Of a stretch of 34,488 nt of DNA, positions 1 through 9,285 are shown in pieces; positions within the stretch are counted from its first letter, which is position 1, and every line of letters starts with the position of its first letter. Source of the DNA: Desulfonatronovibrio sp. GTDB taxonomy: Bacteria; Desulfobacterota; Desulfovibrionia; Desulfovibrionales; Desulfonatronovibrionaceae. The stretch covers positions 1 to 34,488 of the forward strand of contig PWNK01000157.1 of NCBI GenBank assembly GCA_003557865.1, read 5' to 3'. The notes below the pieces were generated by a model. The model was not told the origin of the DNA. It searched no databases and was given only the letters and a program-made list of their open reading frames with translations. A program made the translations under genes and the position numbers.

Positions 1-83
1 GACCCCGGCCTGCGCCGGGGTGACGGAATGGAGTGCCGCGGTGGCGAGTTCTCTCGGTCGTCACCCCGGCGCAGGCCGGGGTC
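1..83. repeat. REP-like inverted repeat (25-bp perfect arms, each arm itself a GC-rich hairpin)
   Basis: Left arm 1-25 gaccccggcctgcgccggggtgacg is the exact reverse complement of right arm 59-83; each arm contains ccccggc-ctgc-gccgggg. Confidence 0.85.
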
Positions 84-288
84 CAGGTGTTTTCTTTTGG
101 TTCCATTGCCGGGAACTATTGAGAAGTTACCCTTTTTTGATACAACCAGAGTAACGGATGAATCAATCTTTGGCACGGCCATGTAAAAAATGGCACACTT
201 AACCAGTGGAGGAATGATCGTCATGTACACCGGGGCCAGATGCCAGAAATATGTTCCGGCCAGGGCCTGAGGTCAGGGACAATCGGCT

Positions 289-2337
289 ATGAACAGTATT
301 AAAAGCCAGCTTTCAGCAATAGGTATTGTGCCTATTGTGCTCTTTCTGATTCTGATCATGTTTTATCTCATCCCCGTGATCAAAGAATCCATTTATCAGG
401 AAAAGCACACCCAGACCACAGAAATGACCAGCACCGCCCTGGGGATTCTCAGGCACTATCATCAGCTGGAGGAAGCAGGCTCCCTGAGCAGGGAAGAGGC
501 CCAGGAGAGATCCAGGCAGGTCATTAAATCCATGACCTTCGGCAGGGATGGGCTTGACTATTTCTGGATCAACGACTTTCAGCCCAGGATGATCATGCAT
601 CCCTTCAGACCTGATCTGGAAGGGGAAGATCTGTCCGACTTTCAGGATCCGCAGGGGGTGCATCTTTTCCTGGAATTTGTGGCCGTGGCTGAGGATAAAG
701 GCTCGGGACACGTTACTTATCACTGGCAGTATTACGATGAACAGGACAGGATAGAACCCAAGCTGTCCTACGTGGCGGAATTCGAACCCTGGCAGTGGAT
801 CGTGGGCACAGGGGTCTATGTCAATGATGTCGACGCCATTGCCGGACATATCCGCGGCACGGTACTTTTCTGGACCCTGAGCATTGTCGCGGTGATAGTT
901 GTTGTTGTGCTTCTGATTATTCTGGGCATTCTAAGGCCGCTACTGAAGACGGTTTCTTTCGCCAATGCCGTGGCAGCAGGTAACCTGGATGAAAAGCTGG
1001 AAATCAGCCCCAGGGGGGAGATTGGCGTCTTGTCTTTCGCGCTGAACAAGATGGTGGCCAATCTCAAGGACATGGTGCGCAAAGAACAGGCCGTAAGCGC
1101 CCAGGCACGGGAACAGACCAGGAAAGCCAGGGATGCCGCCCGGGAAGCGGAGGTCGCCAGGCAGCAGGCTGAAGAAGCCGGGGCCCAGACACGTAAGGCC
1201 ATGGACGCCTTAAAGCAGAGCGAGGAAAAGCTGCATGCCCTTTTTGCCTCCATGACCGAAGTTGTCGTTCTGCACGAACTGATTTTTGATCACAGCGGCC
1301 GGCCTGTCAACTACAGGATAAACGACTGTAACCATGCCTTTTCTCGTGTCACCGGCATCAGCAGAGAAGACATCAAGGGAAAACTGGCAACTGAAGCCTA
1401 TCAGGTTGATACCCCCCCGTATTTCCAGAAGTACATCCAGGTTGCCATGACCGGTGAGCCGTGCCAGTTTGAAGTTTACTACGCCCCCATTGACAAGTAT
1501 CTTTCAATATCTGCGGTCTCCCCTGGAAGAAACAAGTTTGCCACAATTTCAACAGACATTACAGCCATCAAGAAAATGCAGCAGCTGATAGCCGCCAAGA
1601 ACAAAGAGCTGGAACAAGTGGTGTATATTGCTTCACACGATTTACGTTCACCTTTGGTCAACGTGGACGGGTACAGCAGGGAACTGGGGTATGCAGCCAA
1701 AGACCTGGACAGAATTCTGGAGAAGAAGCATGATTCAATGGATGAGCTCAAGTCCGCATTAAAAGAACCTCTAAGGGGGATTTCCGAGGCCCTGCATTAT
1801 ATCCGAAGCAGTACAACCCAGATGGACGCGCTGCTCAAGGGCCTTCTCAAGCTTTCCCGCTCCGGCAGGGCGGCATTGAACATCCAGACGCTGAATATGA
1901 ATGAGCTGATGGACAAAGTTGTTTCAGCCATGGAGTTCCAGATTGTGGAATCCGGGGTTGACGTTCATGTGGGGGACCTGCCTCCCTGTCGGGGGGACTC
2001 AGTTCAGGTGACCCAGGTTTTTTCCAATCTTTTGGGGAACGCCCTGAAATTTCTGGATCCGGCCCGCCCCGGCATGGTCAGAATCAGCGGACACGCGGAG
2101 CATGGTCGCTGTGTGTATTGCGTGGAGGATAACGGTATTGGGATTGATCCGGCCCACCAGCAGAATATATTCGAGGTTTTTCACCGTCTTGATCCTGGGG
2201 GAAAAGAGGGTGAAGGCCTGGGACTGACAATTGTCCGTCAGGTTCTGGAGAGGCTTGCAGGTGATGTCTGGGTTGAATCGGAACCCGGACTGGGGACGCG
2301 CTTTTTTGTGTCTCTGCCTCCTGTTTATGACAGATAA
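289..2337 (+). CDS. Sensor histidine kinase (N-terminal TM + Cache-type sensor, HAMP, PAS, HisKA/HATPase_c)
   Basis: 682-aa ORF; Cache-like segment (GRDGLDYFWINDFQPRMIMHP...WIVGTGVYVNDVD), H-box VVYIASHDLRSPLVNV, N-box LLGNALKF, G-boxes VEDNGIGID and GEGLGLTIVRQV. Confidence 0.93.
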   Translation: MNSIKSQLSAIGIVPIVLFLILIMFYLIPVIKESIYQEKHTQTTEMTSTALGILRHYHQLEEAGSLSREEAQERSRQVIKSMTFGRDGLDYFWINDFQPRMIMHPFRPDLEGEDLSDFQDPQGVHLFLEFVAVAEDKGSGHVTYHWQYYDEQDRIEPKLSYVAEFEPWQWIVGTGVYVNDVDAIAGHIRGTVLFWTLSIVAVIVVVVLLIILGILRPLLKTVSFANAVAAGNLDEKLEISPRGEIGVLSFALNKMVANLKDMVRKEQAVSAQAREQTRKARDAAREAEVARQQAEEAGAQTRKAMDALKQSEEKLHALFASMTEVVVLHELIFDHSGRPVNYRINDCNHAFSRVTGISREDIKGKLATEAYQVDTPPYFQKYIQVAMTGEPCQFEVYYAPIDKYLSISAVSPGRNKFATISTDITAIKKMQQLIAAKNKELEQVVYIASHDLRSPLVNVDGYSRELGYAAKDLDRILEKKHDSMDELKSALKEPLRGISEALHYIRSSTTQMDALLKGLLKLSRSGRAALNIQTLNMNELMDKVVSAMEFQIVESGVDVHVGDLPPCRGDSVQVTQVFSNLLGNALKFLDPARPGMVRISGHAEHGRCVYCVEDNGIGIDPAHQQNIFEVFHRLDPGGKEGEGLGLTIVRQVLERLAGDVWVESEPGLGTRFFVSLPPVYDR

Positions 2338-2340
2338 TTG

Positions 2341-2530
2341 GTTTTCATCCGGAAACGGTTCTTTTGCTTTTGGCGGCGTCAATGTGCACAATTATTAGGT
2401 CAGCGTATCAAGGTACAGTCTGCTCATAATTGATTGCTTTTTCTGCCAAAAGAAAAAACTTCTTGTTTCCGGAAAGAAAACAGGCAGCTTTGGCATCCGG
2501 AAAGAAAGACTTTCCTTATGTAAACTCATT
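2341..2530 (+). repeat. Dispersed ~190-bp structured repeat, copy 1
   Basis: Closely similar along its length to 8480-8669; inverted arms 2341-2374 and 2445-2481, then a second hairpin 2494-2520 (one arm partly decayed). Confidence 0.85.
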
Positions 2531-2549
2531 AAATCAGAAGGGCAGCAAA

Positions 2550-2996
2550 GTGAAACAGGAAGTTGTAATTCTTATTGCTGAAGATGACGAGGGACATGCC
2601 GGGCTTATCAGGAAAAATCTGACCAGGGCCGGTATTGTTAATGAAGTGCTGCACTTCAGGGACGGCCAGGAAATACTGGATTTTCTTTTTAAGAGAGGCC
2701 AGGGCATAAAAAGAGAATCAGGCAGAGCCTATATTCTGCTGCTTGATATCCGCATGCCCAAGCTGGACGGGGTGGAAGTTCTGGAGAGGGTCAAATCTGA
2801 TTCCGAACTGCGCAAGATGCCGGTGATCATGGTCACTACCACAGATGATCCCAGAGAGGTGAGCAGGTGTCATGCCCTGGGATGCAGCAGCTATATTACC
2901 AAACCCATAGAGTATGAAGGGTTTGTCAATGCCATCAGGCAGCTCGGGCTTTTCCTGAGCGTGGTCCAGGTGCCCACTGTCAACGGAGATGGCTAA
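2550..2996 (+). CDS. Single-domain response regulator (Rcp1/CheY-like)
   Basis: ILIAEDDEGHAGLIRKNL...LLLDIRMPKLDGVEVL...PVIMVTTTDD...YITKPIEYEGF. Start placed at GTG 2550 because the upstream extension of the listed ORF lies in the dispersed repeat. Confidence 0.88.
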   Translation: MKQEVVILIAEDDEGHAGLIRKNLTRAGIVNEVLHFRDGQEILDFLFKRGQGIKRESGRAYILLLDIRMPKLDGVEVLERVKSDSELRKMPVIMVTTTDDPREVSRCHALGCSSYITKPIEYEGFVNAIRQLGLFLSVVQVPTVNGDG

Positions 2997-2999
2997 GAG

Positions 3000-5114
3000 A
3001 TGCAGAACGTGCAAGAGATGAATCATTTTTCAGAAACCGGCAGTGTCAGGTCAGTGCTCATTGTGGAAGACGATGAGGGGCTGAGGAAACTTATTGAAAA
3101 AACGCTGCATAGATCCGGGTTTCAGGCGGCGGGGGTGTCCACAGGGGCGGAAGCCCTTGAGCATGTCCGCAGAAATCAGCATCTGGTTCTGCTCGTGGAC
3201 CAGAAGCTCCCGGATACCACCGGCAGCGAACTGGTGACCTCCCTGGTGGAGCAGGGTCTGGAGGTTCCCTTCATTTTCATGACCGGACAGGGTGATGAAC
3301 GTCTGGCTGTGGAAATGATGAAACTCGGTGCTGATGATTACCTGGTCAAAGACATTAACCTCATGGAACTGCTGCCTGGATCATTTGAGCGTCTTTTCAG
3401 CAAGCTGGAAACAGAGCAGCGTCTTCAAGCCGCTGAAAATGCCCTTCGGGAAAGTGAAAGCAAATACCGTGAGCTGGTGGAGAATTCCAACAGCATTATC
3501 CTGAGAATGGATAAAGAGGGCCGCCTGCTTTACTTTAATAAATACGCGGAAAGCTTCTTCGGATATTCCAGGGAGGAAGTGCTGGGCAAAAACGTTGTGG
3601 GGACCATTGTGCCTCCGCTGGACAGCCACAACCGGGACCTTTCGGCCATGATCAGGGATATCGCGGTTCATCCTGAAAGATACGCCAGCAATGAGAATGA
3701 AAATATGCGCAGGGACGGGAGTCGTGTCTGGGTATCCTGGAGCAACCGGGTGGTGGTTGGCGACAGAGGCATGGCCCAGATCCTGTGCATCGGCAATGAC
3801 GTCACCGCCAGAAAAAAGGCTGAGCAGGAACTTGTTCAGGCCAAGGTACAGGCTGAAGCGGCCAGCAGGGCCAAATCAGAATTTCTGGCCAATATGTCCC
3901 ATGAAATACGCACTCCCTTAAACGGTATCATGGGCGTGATGCAGATTTTGAAGATGACTGAGCTGGACAGCGAGCAGCAAAGGCTTGTTGAGCTTTCCAT
4001 TACTTCAGCTGATCGCCTGACAAGGCTCTTATCGGATATCCTGGACCTGTCCCGGGTCGAGGCCGGAAAAATGGATATTCATGAAGCTGAATTCGAGGTC
4101 AGGGAAGTCTGTGATTCTGTCTCAGAACTGTTCGCGGTCACAGCCGGGGACAAGGAGATTGTTCTGGAGTGCAGCATTGATCCTGATTTTCCCTGTCAGG
4201 TGCTGGGTGACGCTGCCAGGGTGCGTCAGATCCTGTTTAATCTGGTGGGAAATGCCCTCAAGTTTACCCCAAAAGGACGGGTCCGGGTTGACATCGTGTC
4301 TTTTGCGGCAGGCAAGAGCGGACAGTTACGGGCCCTGTTCTCCGTCTCGGACACAGGCATCGGCATTGCTGATGATGAGATTGGGAACCTGTTTTATCCC
4401 TTTTCCCAGGCCAACGGATCATATACCCGCGTTTATCAGGGCGCTGGGCTTGGACTGGCCATTGTCAGGCGGCTTGTTGAGCTTATGGGCGGCAATATTG
4501 CCGTTGAAAGCACTGTTGGCAAAGGAACCACCGTACATGTCGTGCTCCCGTTCAGTCTTCCTTCGGCCATGCCCGCCTCCGCTGCCCGAACTGCTGACAG
4601 GGGAGCAAAGAAAAAGCAGGCATTGCGCGTCCTGCTGGTGGAGGATGACCCGTCCAATTCCCTGCCTACGCGCAAGCTTCTGGAAAATGCCGGGCACAGC
4701 ACGGTCCTGGCCGAGGACGGGCAGGAGGCTGTTGAACTTTTCCGGACCGGGGACTTCGACTGCGTCCTTATGGATATTCAAATGCCGGTCATGGACGGCA
4801 TTGAAGCCACACGGCACATCCGCGCCGCAGAGGACACAGGACAGAGGACAAAAGACCCGGAACGGAAAACAGATGAAGAAATGGCAGGGGTTGATTCTGT
4901 TCGTCAACAGTCATCCGGTCTCCCCCATCAGACACGCAGGCGCACCCCCATCATCGCCCTGACCGCCTATGCCATGGCCGGCGACAGGGAGAAGTTCATG
5001 GCGGCGGGCATGGACGATTATCTGGTCAAGCCGGTGGGCATGCAGGATCTGGAGATGGCCCTGTCAAGGATTTGTGATGCGCCGCAAAAGCCGGTTTCTG
5101 GGAGGGGAAAATAG
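3000..5114 (+). CDS. Hybrid sensor histidine kinase/response regulator (REC-PAS-HisKA-HATPase-REC)
   Basis: VLIVEDDEGLRKL N-terminal REC; PAS ENSNSIILRMDKEGRLLYFN; H-box FLANMSHEIRTPLNGIMG; HATPase DTGIGIADD, GAGLGLAIVRRLVELMGG; C-terminal REC VLLVEDDPSN...VLMDIQMPVMDG. Confidence 0.94.
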   Translation: MQNVQEMNHFSETGSVRSVLIVEDDEGLRKLIEKTLHRSGFQAAGVSTGAEALEHVRRNQHLVLLVDQKLPDTTGSELVTSLVEQGLEVPFIFMTGQGDERLAVEMMKLGADDYLVKDINLMELLPGSFERLFSKLETEQRLQAAENALRESESKYRELVENSNSIILRMDKEGRLLYFNKYAESFFGYSREEVLGKNVVGTIVPPLDSHNRDLSAMIRDIAVHPERYASNENENMRRDGSRVWVSWSNRVVVGDRGMAQILCIGNDVTARKKAEQELVQAKVQAEAASRAKSEFLANMSHEIRTPLNGIMGVMQILKMTELDSEQQRLVELSITSADRLTRLLSDILDLSRVEAGKMDIHEAEFEVREVCDSVSELFAVTAGDKEIVLECSIDPDFPCQVLGDAARVRQILFNLVGNALKFTPKGRVRVDIVSFAAGKSGQLRALFSVSDTGIGIADDEIGNLFYPFSQANGSYTRVYQGAGLGLAIVRRLVELMGGNIAVESTVGKGTTVHVVLPFSLPSAMPASAARTADRGAKKKQALRVLLVEDDPSNSLPTRKLLENAGHSTVLAEDGQEAVELFRTGDFDCVLMDIQMPVMDGIEATRHIRAAEDTGQRTKDPERKTDEEMAGVDSVRQQSSGLPHQTRRRTPIIALTAYAMAGDREKFMAAGMDDYLVKPVGMQDLEMALSRICDAPQKPVSGRGK

Positions 5115-5227
5115 CAGGGAAGCGTTCCAGTCCGGCCCGTATTCAGGAGCGGCTCCGGGCTGAACAGTTTCGGAGGCCATTGACCGGCAGTTAATGGCAA
5201 TCTTTCGCGCAGCTTAATAGGTCACAA

Positions 5228-6688
5228 TCAATCCGGTTTCCCGGTAAGAATATAAACGCCCATTGGTTCAGCCCTGCCCTGCAGGGTCTGTTTCCCGGCG
5301 TACTGCAGACTGGAGGGCAGCGGCTTGATCTCTCCAGCTGTTACTTCGCTCAAGGCCAGCCTGGTATTGATTATCCTGGTCAGGGCTTCAAGTCTGGCTG
5401 CGGTATTGACCGCATCACCAATAACTGTGAATTCCATCCTGGCCGGGGAACCGATGTTCCCGGCCACCACCTGTCCGCTGTGGATCCCGATGCTGTTTTC
5501 CAGCCTGACATCTTGACCAAGCCCGAGCTTCTGGTTCAGATCATCGCACCTGGTGATCATTTCAAGGCCGGCGTTCAAAGCATTGAGATAATCGTTGCCG
5601 GTGGGTGCAGGGTGCCCAAAGACAGCCATGATCTTGTCTCCCACAAACTTGTCCACGATTCCTGAATTCTGTTCAACTACTTTGACCATGGCCGTGAAAT
5701 AATCATTCAGGAGGGCCACCAGCACTTTTGGCGGCAGTTTTTCGCTGATGGTGGTGAAATTTCTCAGGTCACAAAAAACTATCGTCGTCCAGGCAACTTC
5801 CCCCCCAAGTTTAAGGTCTTTTGAGAGCATGCTGGAGAGGACCCCCCTGGGCATAAGCTTGCCCATGGTGTTCTTCAATAGTTCTTTTTCCCTGAGCTCC
5901 TTGACCATCTGGTTGAAATGCCTGGTCAGCCAGGCCAGTTCGTCTTTACCCCGGACAGCAAGCCTGGTTTCCAGATCACCTTTGATCACCTGCTCAAAAC
6001 CTTCCTGCAGGGACCTGATGGGTCGGAGCATGGCTCTGGTCAGGATAAGCGTCAGAATAGTAGCCAGAATTACGGCGATCATCAGGGAGAGTATCCCGGC
6101 AGTCCTGATGCCTTTCAGCTTTTCATCAAACCGGTCCAGACACATGTCAATTCCCAGCAGGCCGACCTCACGGCCCTGAGAATCGTAAACAGGAGCGTAG
6201 CCGGATATGGTCCACCCCCATTGATCCTGATGAGGGTGGTCATCTGATGACGGCTGGATAAAACCCCTGAGCAGGGACTGGGGTGGATCGGGATATACCG
6301 CTCCCACCGGTTCGGGCATTTCCTGCTCGGAAATGGTGCCGTCACCGGTATCATCGCTTGCCGGGGAGTCCACAACGAACACTACCTCACCGTCTTTCTG
6401 ACGCATGGTGTAGGCATAGAGAAAATCCCGGTTGGTCTGGGTGATATAGTAGAGCACCCGCTGGATTCTTTTGTATTCCAGGGTGGTCGAGTGTTCAGGT
6501 CTAATGATCAGTTCAAGGTCGTCCCCGGAAATGGTCCTGGAAAAGGCCATGGCCGCAGTTTTGAGCTGATCCTTGACCGCGTCGAGCATGGCGTCCTTGG
6601 CCTGGAAGTAGAAAAAGGATCCGGTGGCGCCGGAGATGGTAAAGGCCACCGAAAACATGAGGATGAAAATCTTAAAGCTTATCCGCAC
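5228..6688 (-). CDS. Class III adenylate/guanylate cyclase with periplasmic sensor and HAMP domain
   Basis: TM-Cache-like-TM-HAMP followed by TIVFCDLRNFTTISEKL...GDKIMAVFG...GIHSGQVVAGNIGSPARMEFTVIGDAVNTAARLE. Confidence 0.93.
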   Translation of the reverse strand: MRISFKIFILMFSVAFTISGATGSFFYFQAKDAMLDAVKDQLKTAAMAFSRTISGDDLELIIRPEHSTTLEYKRIQRVLYYITQTNRDFLYAYTMRQKDGEVVFVVDSPASDDTGDGTISEQEMPEPVGAVYPDPPQSLLRGFIQPSSDDHPHQDQWGWTISGYAPVYDSQGREVGLLGIDMCLDRFDEKLKGIRTAGILSLMIAVILATILTLILTRAMLRPIRSLQEGFEQVIKGDLETRLAVRGKDELAWLTRHFNQMVKELREKELLKNTMGKLMPRGVLSSMLSKDLKLGGEVAWTTIVFCDLRNFTTISEKLPPKVLVALLNDYFTAMVKVVEQNSGIVDKFVGDKIMAVFGHPAPTGNDYLNALNAGLEMITRCDDLNQKLGLGQDVRLENSIGIHSGQVVAGNIGSPARMEFTVIGDAVNTAARLEALTRIINTRLALSEVTAGEIKPLPSSLQYAGKQTLQGRAEPMGVYILTGKPD

Positions 6689-6843
6689 GGCAAGCCTCCT
6701 GGGCTGGAAAAATACTCCAGATGGGAAAAGCGGATTACTCCTTATGTCAGACTCAAGTCAGTATTGCAATAAAAAACAGAAAATTAATTATTATTGTTGA
6801 CAAGCAATGTCTGGTCCTATAGTTTTTATCTCTTCGGATAATC

Positions 6844-6919
<76 letters not shown>

Positions 6920-6929
6920 GAAATTTCAA

Positions 6930-6962
6930 GGGGTTAGGCGTAAGGCTTAACCCCTTTTTTTG
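6930..6962 (+). terminator. Intrinsic terminator downstream of tRNA-Ala
   Basis: ggggttaggcgtaaggcttaacccc followed by a T tract. Confidence 0.8.
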
Positions 6963-7219
6963 TGAATGTGGACAGATTATCCCCAAAATAATCCTGAAAG
7001 TTTAATGCCGCCTGGATCCACCCGGCCAGTCCCCTTTCTTGCCAATGTGCCCGGTACTGTGTAGGAAAGCCTTACAGCTGAGCACGGCTTTAATAAACAG
7101 GATAAATGTAACTACTCACTACTCACCATAACCCAGGCGGTCCATTAACCCTGAGGTTAACCAAAATGCATGGTGAATACTTGCGGATAAAGTGACACAA
7201 TAACCAGGAGAGATGAGTC

Positions 7220-7981
7220 ATGTCTGAAACAATCCGTATCATGCCCTGCCTGGATATGCAGGACGGCCGGGTGGTCAAGGGAGTTCATTTCGTTGATATC
7301 AAAGACGCCGGTGATCCTGTTGAGTGCGCCAGGGCGTACTGCCAGGACGGTGCCGACGAACTGGCCCTGCTGGACATAACCGCCACGGTGGAGGGCAGAG
7401 GTACAATGCTCGATGCCGTGAGGCGGGTATCAAAGGTGGCCACTGTTCCTTTTACCGTGGGCGGAGGCATTAATGATCTCTCTTCAGCCCAGGCCGTGCT
7501 GAGAGCGGGCGCGGACAAGGTCTCCCTGAGCAGCGCAGCTTTCAAAAATCCGGATCTTATCCCGCAGCTGGTCAAGGAGCTGGGCCGGGAAAAAGTTACT
7601 GTGGCCATTGACGTGGACAGAAACCAGGCCATGCCTTCAGGATACGAGGTCTATATAAACGGAGGACGCACAGCCACCGGCACCGATGCCATAGAATGGG
7701 CCAAACGGGTTGACGGCATGGGCGTTCCGGTTATTCTGCCCACAAGCAAGGCCGGGGATGGATCGCAAAGCGGGTATGATCTTCCAGTGATACGGGCCAT
7801 GAAGGCCTCTGTTGCGGCCGAGATCGTGGCCTCGGGCGGGGCTGGAAAACTGGATCATTTTTATGATGCTGTCCAGGCGGGTGCCACTATCCTGCTGGCA
7901 GCGTCCATGTTCCATTTCGGCATGATCCGTATCCAGGAGCTGAAGCAGTACCTAAGGAATCGAGGGTTGCCGGTGGCGTGA
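7220..7981 (+). CDS. hisF: Imidazole glycerol phosphate synthase cyclase subunit HisF
   Basis: IRIMPCLDMQDGRVVKGVHFVDIKDAGDPVE...LDITATVEGR...PFTVGGGI...ADKVSLSSAAFKNP; SD ggagag upstream of ATG. Confidence 0.95.
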   Translation: MSETIRIMPCLDMQDGRVVKGVHFVDIKDAGDPVECARAYCQDGADELALLDITATVEGRGTMLDAVRRVSKVATVPFTVGGGINDLSSAQAVLRAGADKVSLSSAAFKNPDLIPQLVKELGREKVTVAIDVDRNQAMPSGYEVYINGGRTATGTDAIEWAKRVDGMGVPVILPTSKAGDGSQSGYDLPVIRAMKASVAAEIVASGGAGKLDHFYDAVQAGATILLAASMFHFGMIRIQELKQYLRNRGLPVA

Positions 7982-7993
7982 CCCATCCCGTAC

Positions 7994-8383
7994 TCAGACC
8001 GCATCTGGATCATTTTCGGCCCGGGCCGGCCTTTTCCAGGGAAGATGCCCGTTGAGTTCGATTTCCAGGGAAAAGCTGAGGAAGGTCCGGATGACCACAA
8101 GCAGTCCCAGTACGGCTATGTGTCTCAGTTCAAAACCGTGGGTGGTGGTCATGATTATATCGCCGGCCACCAGAAGTTCGAGTCCCAGAAGGATGGCCTT
8201 GCCCATTCCTCTGCGGTACTTTCCGTAGAACGGGTTCATTTCTCCCTGTTGCCATGAACGGTAAAGAAAAAGCCAGGTAGTGGCCAGAACTCCGACACAG
8301 ATCACGGCTACTCCCAAAATTTCCATGAACAGGGCCGCATGGTACATGGCAGCCTTCAACAGTCCGTCAGTATTGCCCATCAT
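7994..8383 (-). CDS. DUF1622-like membrane protein
   Basis: ~129 aa with several hydrophobic helices and ...LLGLELLVAGDIIMTTT...VLGLLVVIRTFLSFSLEIELNGHLPW, which resembles DUF1622. Confidence 0.8.
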   Translation of the reverse strand: MMGNTDGLLKAAMYHAALFMEILGVAVICVGVLATTWLFLYRSWQQGEMNPFYGKYRRGMGKAILLGLELLVAGDIIMTTTHGFELRHIAVLGLLVVIRTFLSFSLEIELNGHLPWKRPARAENDPDAV

Positions 8384-8479
8384 TTGATTCTCCTTGAATA
8401 TGTACCCCAGAAAAAGAGTGCAGGCATCTATCCAGCCCTTGTCCTGCAGGTCAGTAAAACCTTGCCTGACAGTTCATTA

Positions 8480-8669
8480 GTTTTCATCCGGAAACGGTTC
8501 TTTTTCCTTTTGGCGGCGTCAATGTGCACAATAATTCGTCAACGTATTAAGATACGCCTCTTGATAATTGTTTGATTTCCTTGCCAAAAGAAAAAACTCC
8601 TCGTTTCCGGAAAGAAAACCAACAGTTTCTGCATCCGGAAAGAAAGACTTTCCGGATGGAAACTCATTA
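8480..8669 (+). repeat. Dispersed ~190-bp structured repeat, copy 2
   Basis: Same element as 2341-2530; inverted arms 8480-8514 and 8583-8619; perfect 11-bp hairpin catccggaaag-aaaga-ctttccggatg at 8632-8658. Confidence 0.87.
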
Positions 8670-8760
8670 TTGTGTTGACTCCAGATCTTAATTGGAGTTA
8701 ACTTGGAAATCGGAACTATTACCATATCAAAACCCTATAAAAATTGCCAAAAGGACCAAT

Positions 8761-9255
8761 ATGAAAACGGGAAAAAAAATTATCTTCTGGATCTGCGCCC
8801 TATTTTTATCAGTGGGCTTCTGGGGGACAGCGGATGCTGGTGCCCAAAGCAATGTTGTGGAGACAATCAGTCCGGCCGGGGTGGAGAAGCTGATTCAGTC
8901 TGATAGCTGTCCGGTGATCATTTCCATAGTTACCTCCAGGTGCCGTGCCTGCCGCCAGGAAATGCCGGTTTACCAGGAAATGTATGAGCAGTACAGGGAT
9001 CAGGGTCTGAAAATATTTCTGGTTAGCATCGATTTCGGCTATCCTCAACACATTCAGAGCCTTGTTGATCAGATGAACCTGACCTATCCAGTGTTCTGGG
9101 GAGGAGACGAGGTCATGCATGCCTTTGATGTTTCCCTGGTTCCCTACAAGATGGTCGTCCAGAACGGGGAAATTGTGGAGACGGTAATAGGGGCCTGGTC
9201 AGAACAGGAAATACGCCAAAAGATTGCCGAGCTTTTACAGATCTGTGCGCAGTAA
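8761..9255 (+). CDS. Exported thioredoxin-fold (TlpA/thioredoxin-like) protein
   Basis: Signal-peptide-like N-terminus MKTGKKIIFWICALFLSVGFWG; VIISIVTSRCRACRQEMPVYQEMYEQY (CxxC) and cis-Pro region VSLVPYKMVVQNGEIV. Start revised from the listed ORF (8692) to ATG 8761. Confidence 0.85.
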   Translation: MKTGKKIIFWICALFLSVGFWGTADAGAQSNVVETISPAGVEKLIQSDSCPVIISIVTSRCRACRQEMPVYQEMYEQYRDQGLKIFLVSIDFGYPQHIQSLVDQMNLTYPVFWGGDEVMHAFDVSLVPYKMVVQNGEIVETVIGAWSEQEIRQKIAELLQICAQ

Positions 9256-9285
9256 GCCTGTTTACGGGAGGATTTAGGAGTGCAT

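Noticed and set aside
160-200. Possible sigma54 promoter (tggcacggccatgt / tggcacac) upstream of the first histidine kinase
   Set aside because: TGGCAC is present but the -12 GC element is not at the required spacing in either case.
313-849. 178-aa minus-strand ORF and many similar antisense ORFs across the window
   Set aside because: They lie opposite strongly supported genes and show no recognisable motifs; they are by-products of codon bias.
4081-4962. 293-aa plus-strand ORF inside the hybrid histidine kinase gene
   Set aside because: Overlaps the well-supported REC-PAS-HK-REC frame; its translation shows no recognisable domain, as expected for an out-of-frame reading of GC-rich coding DNA.
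7145-7160. ttaacc-ctga-ggttaa palindrome upstream of hisF
   Set aside because: Short perfect hairpin, but no second instance and no known operator match; could be chance.
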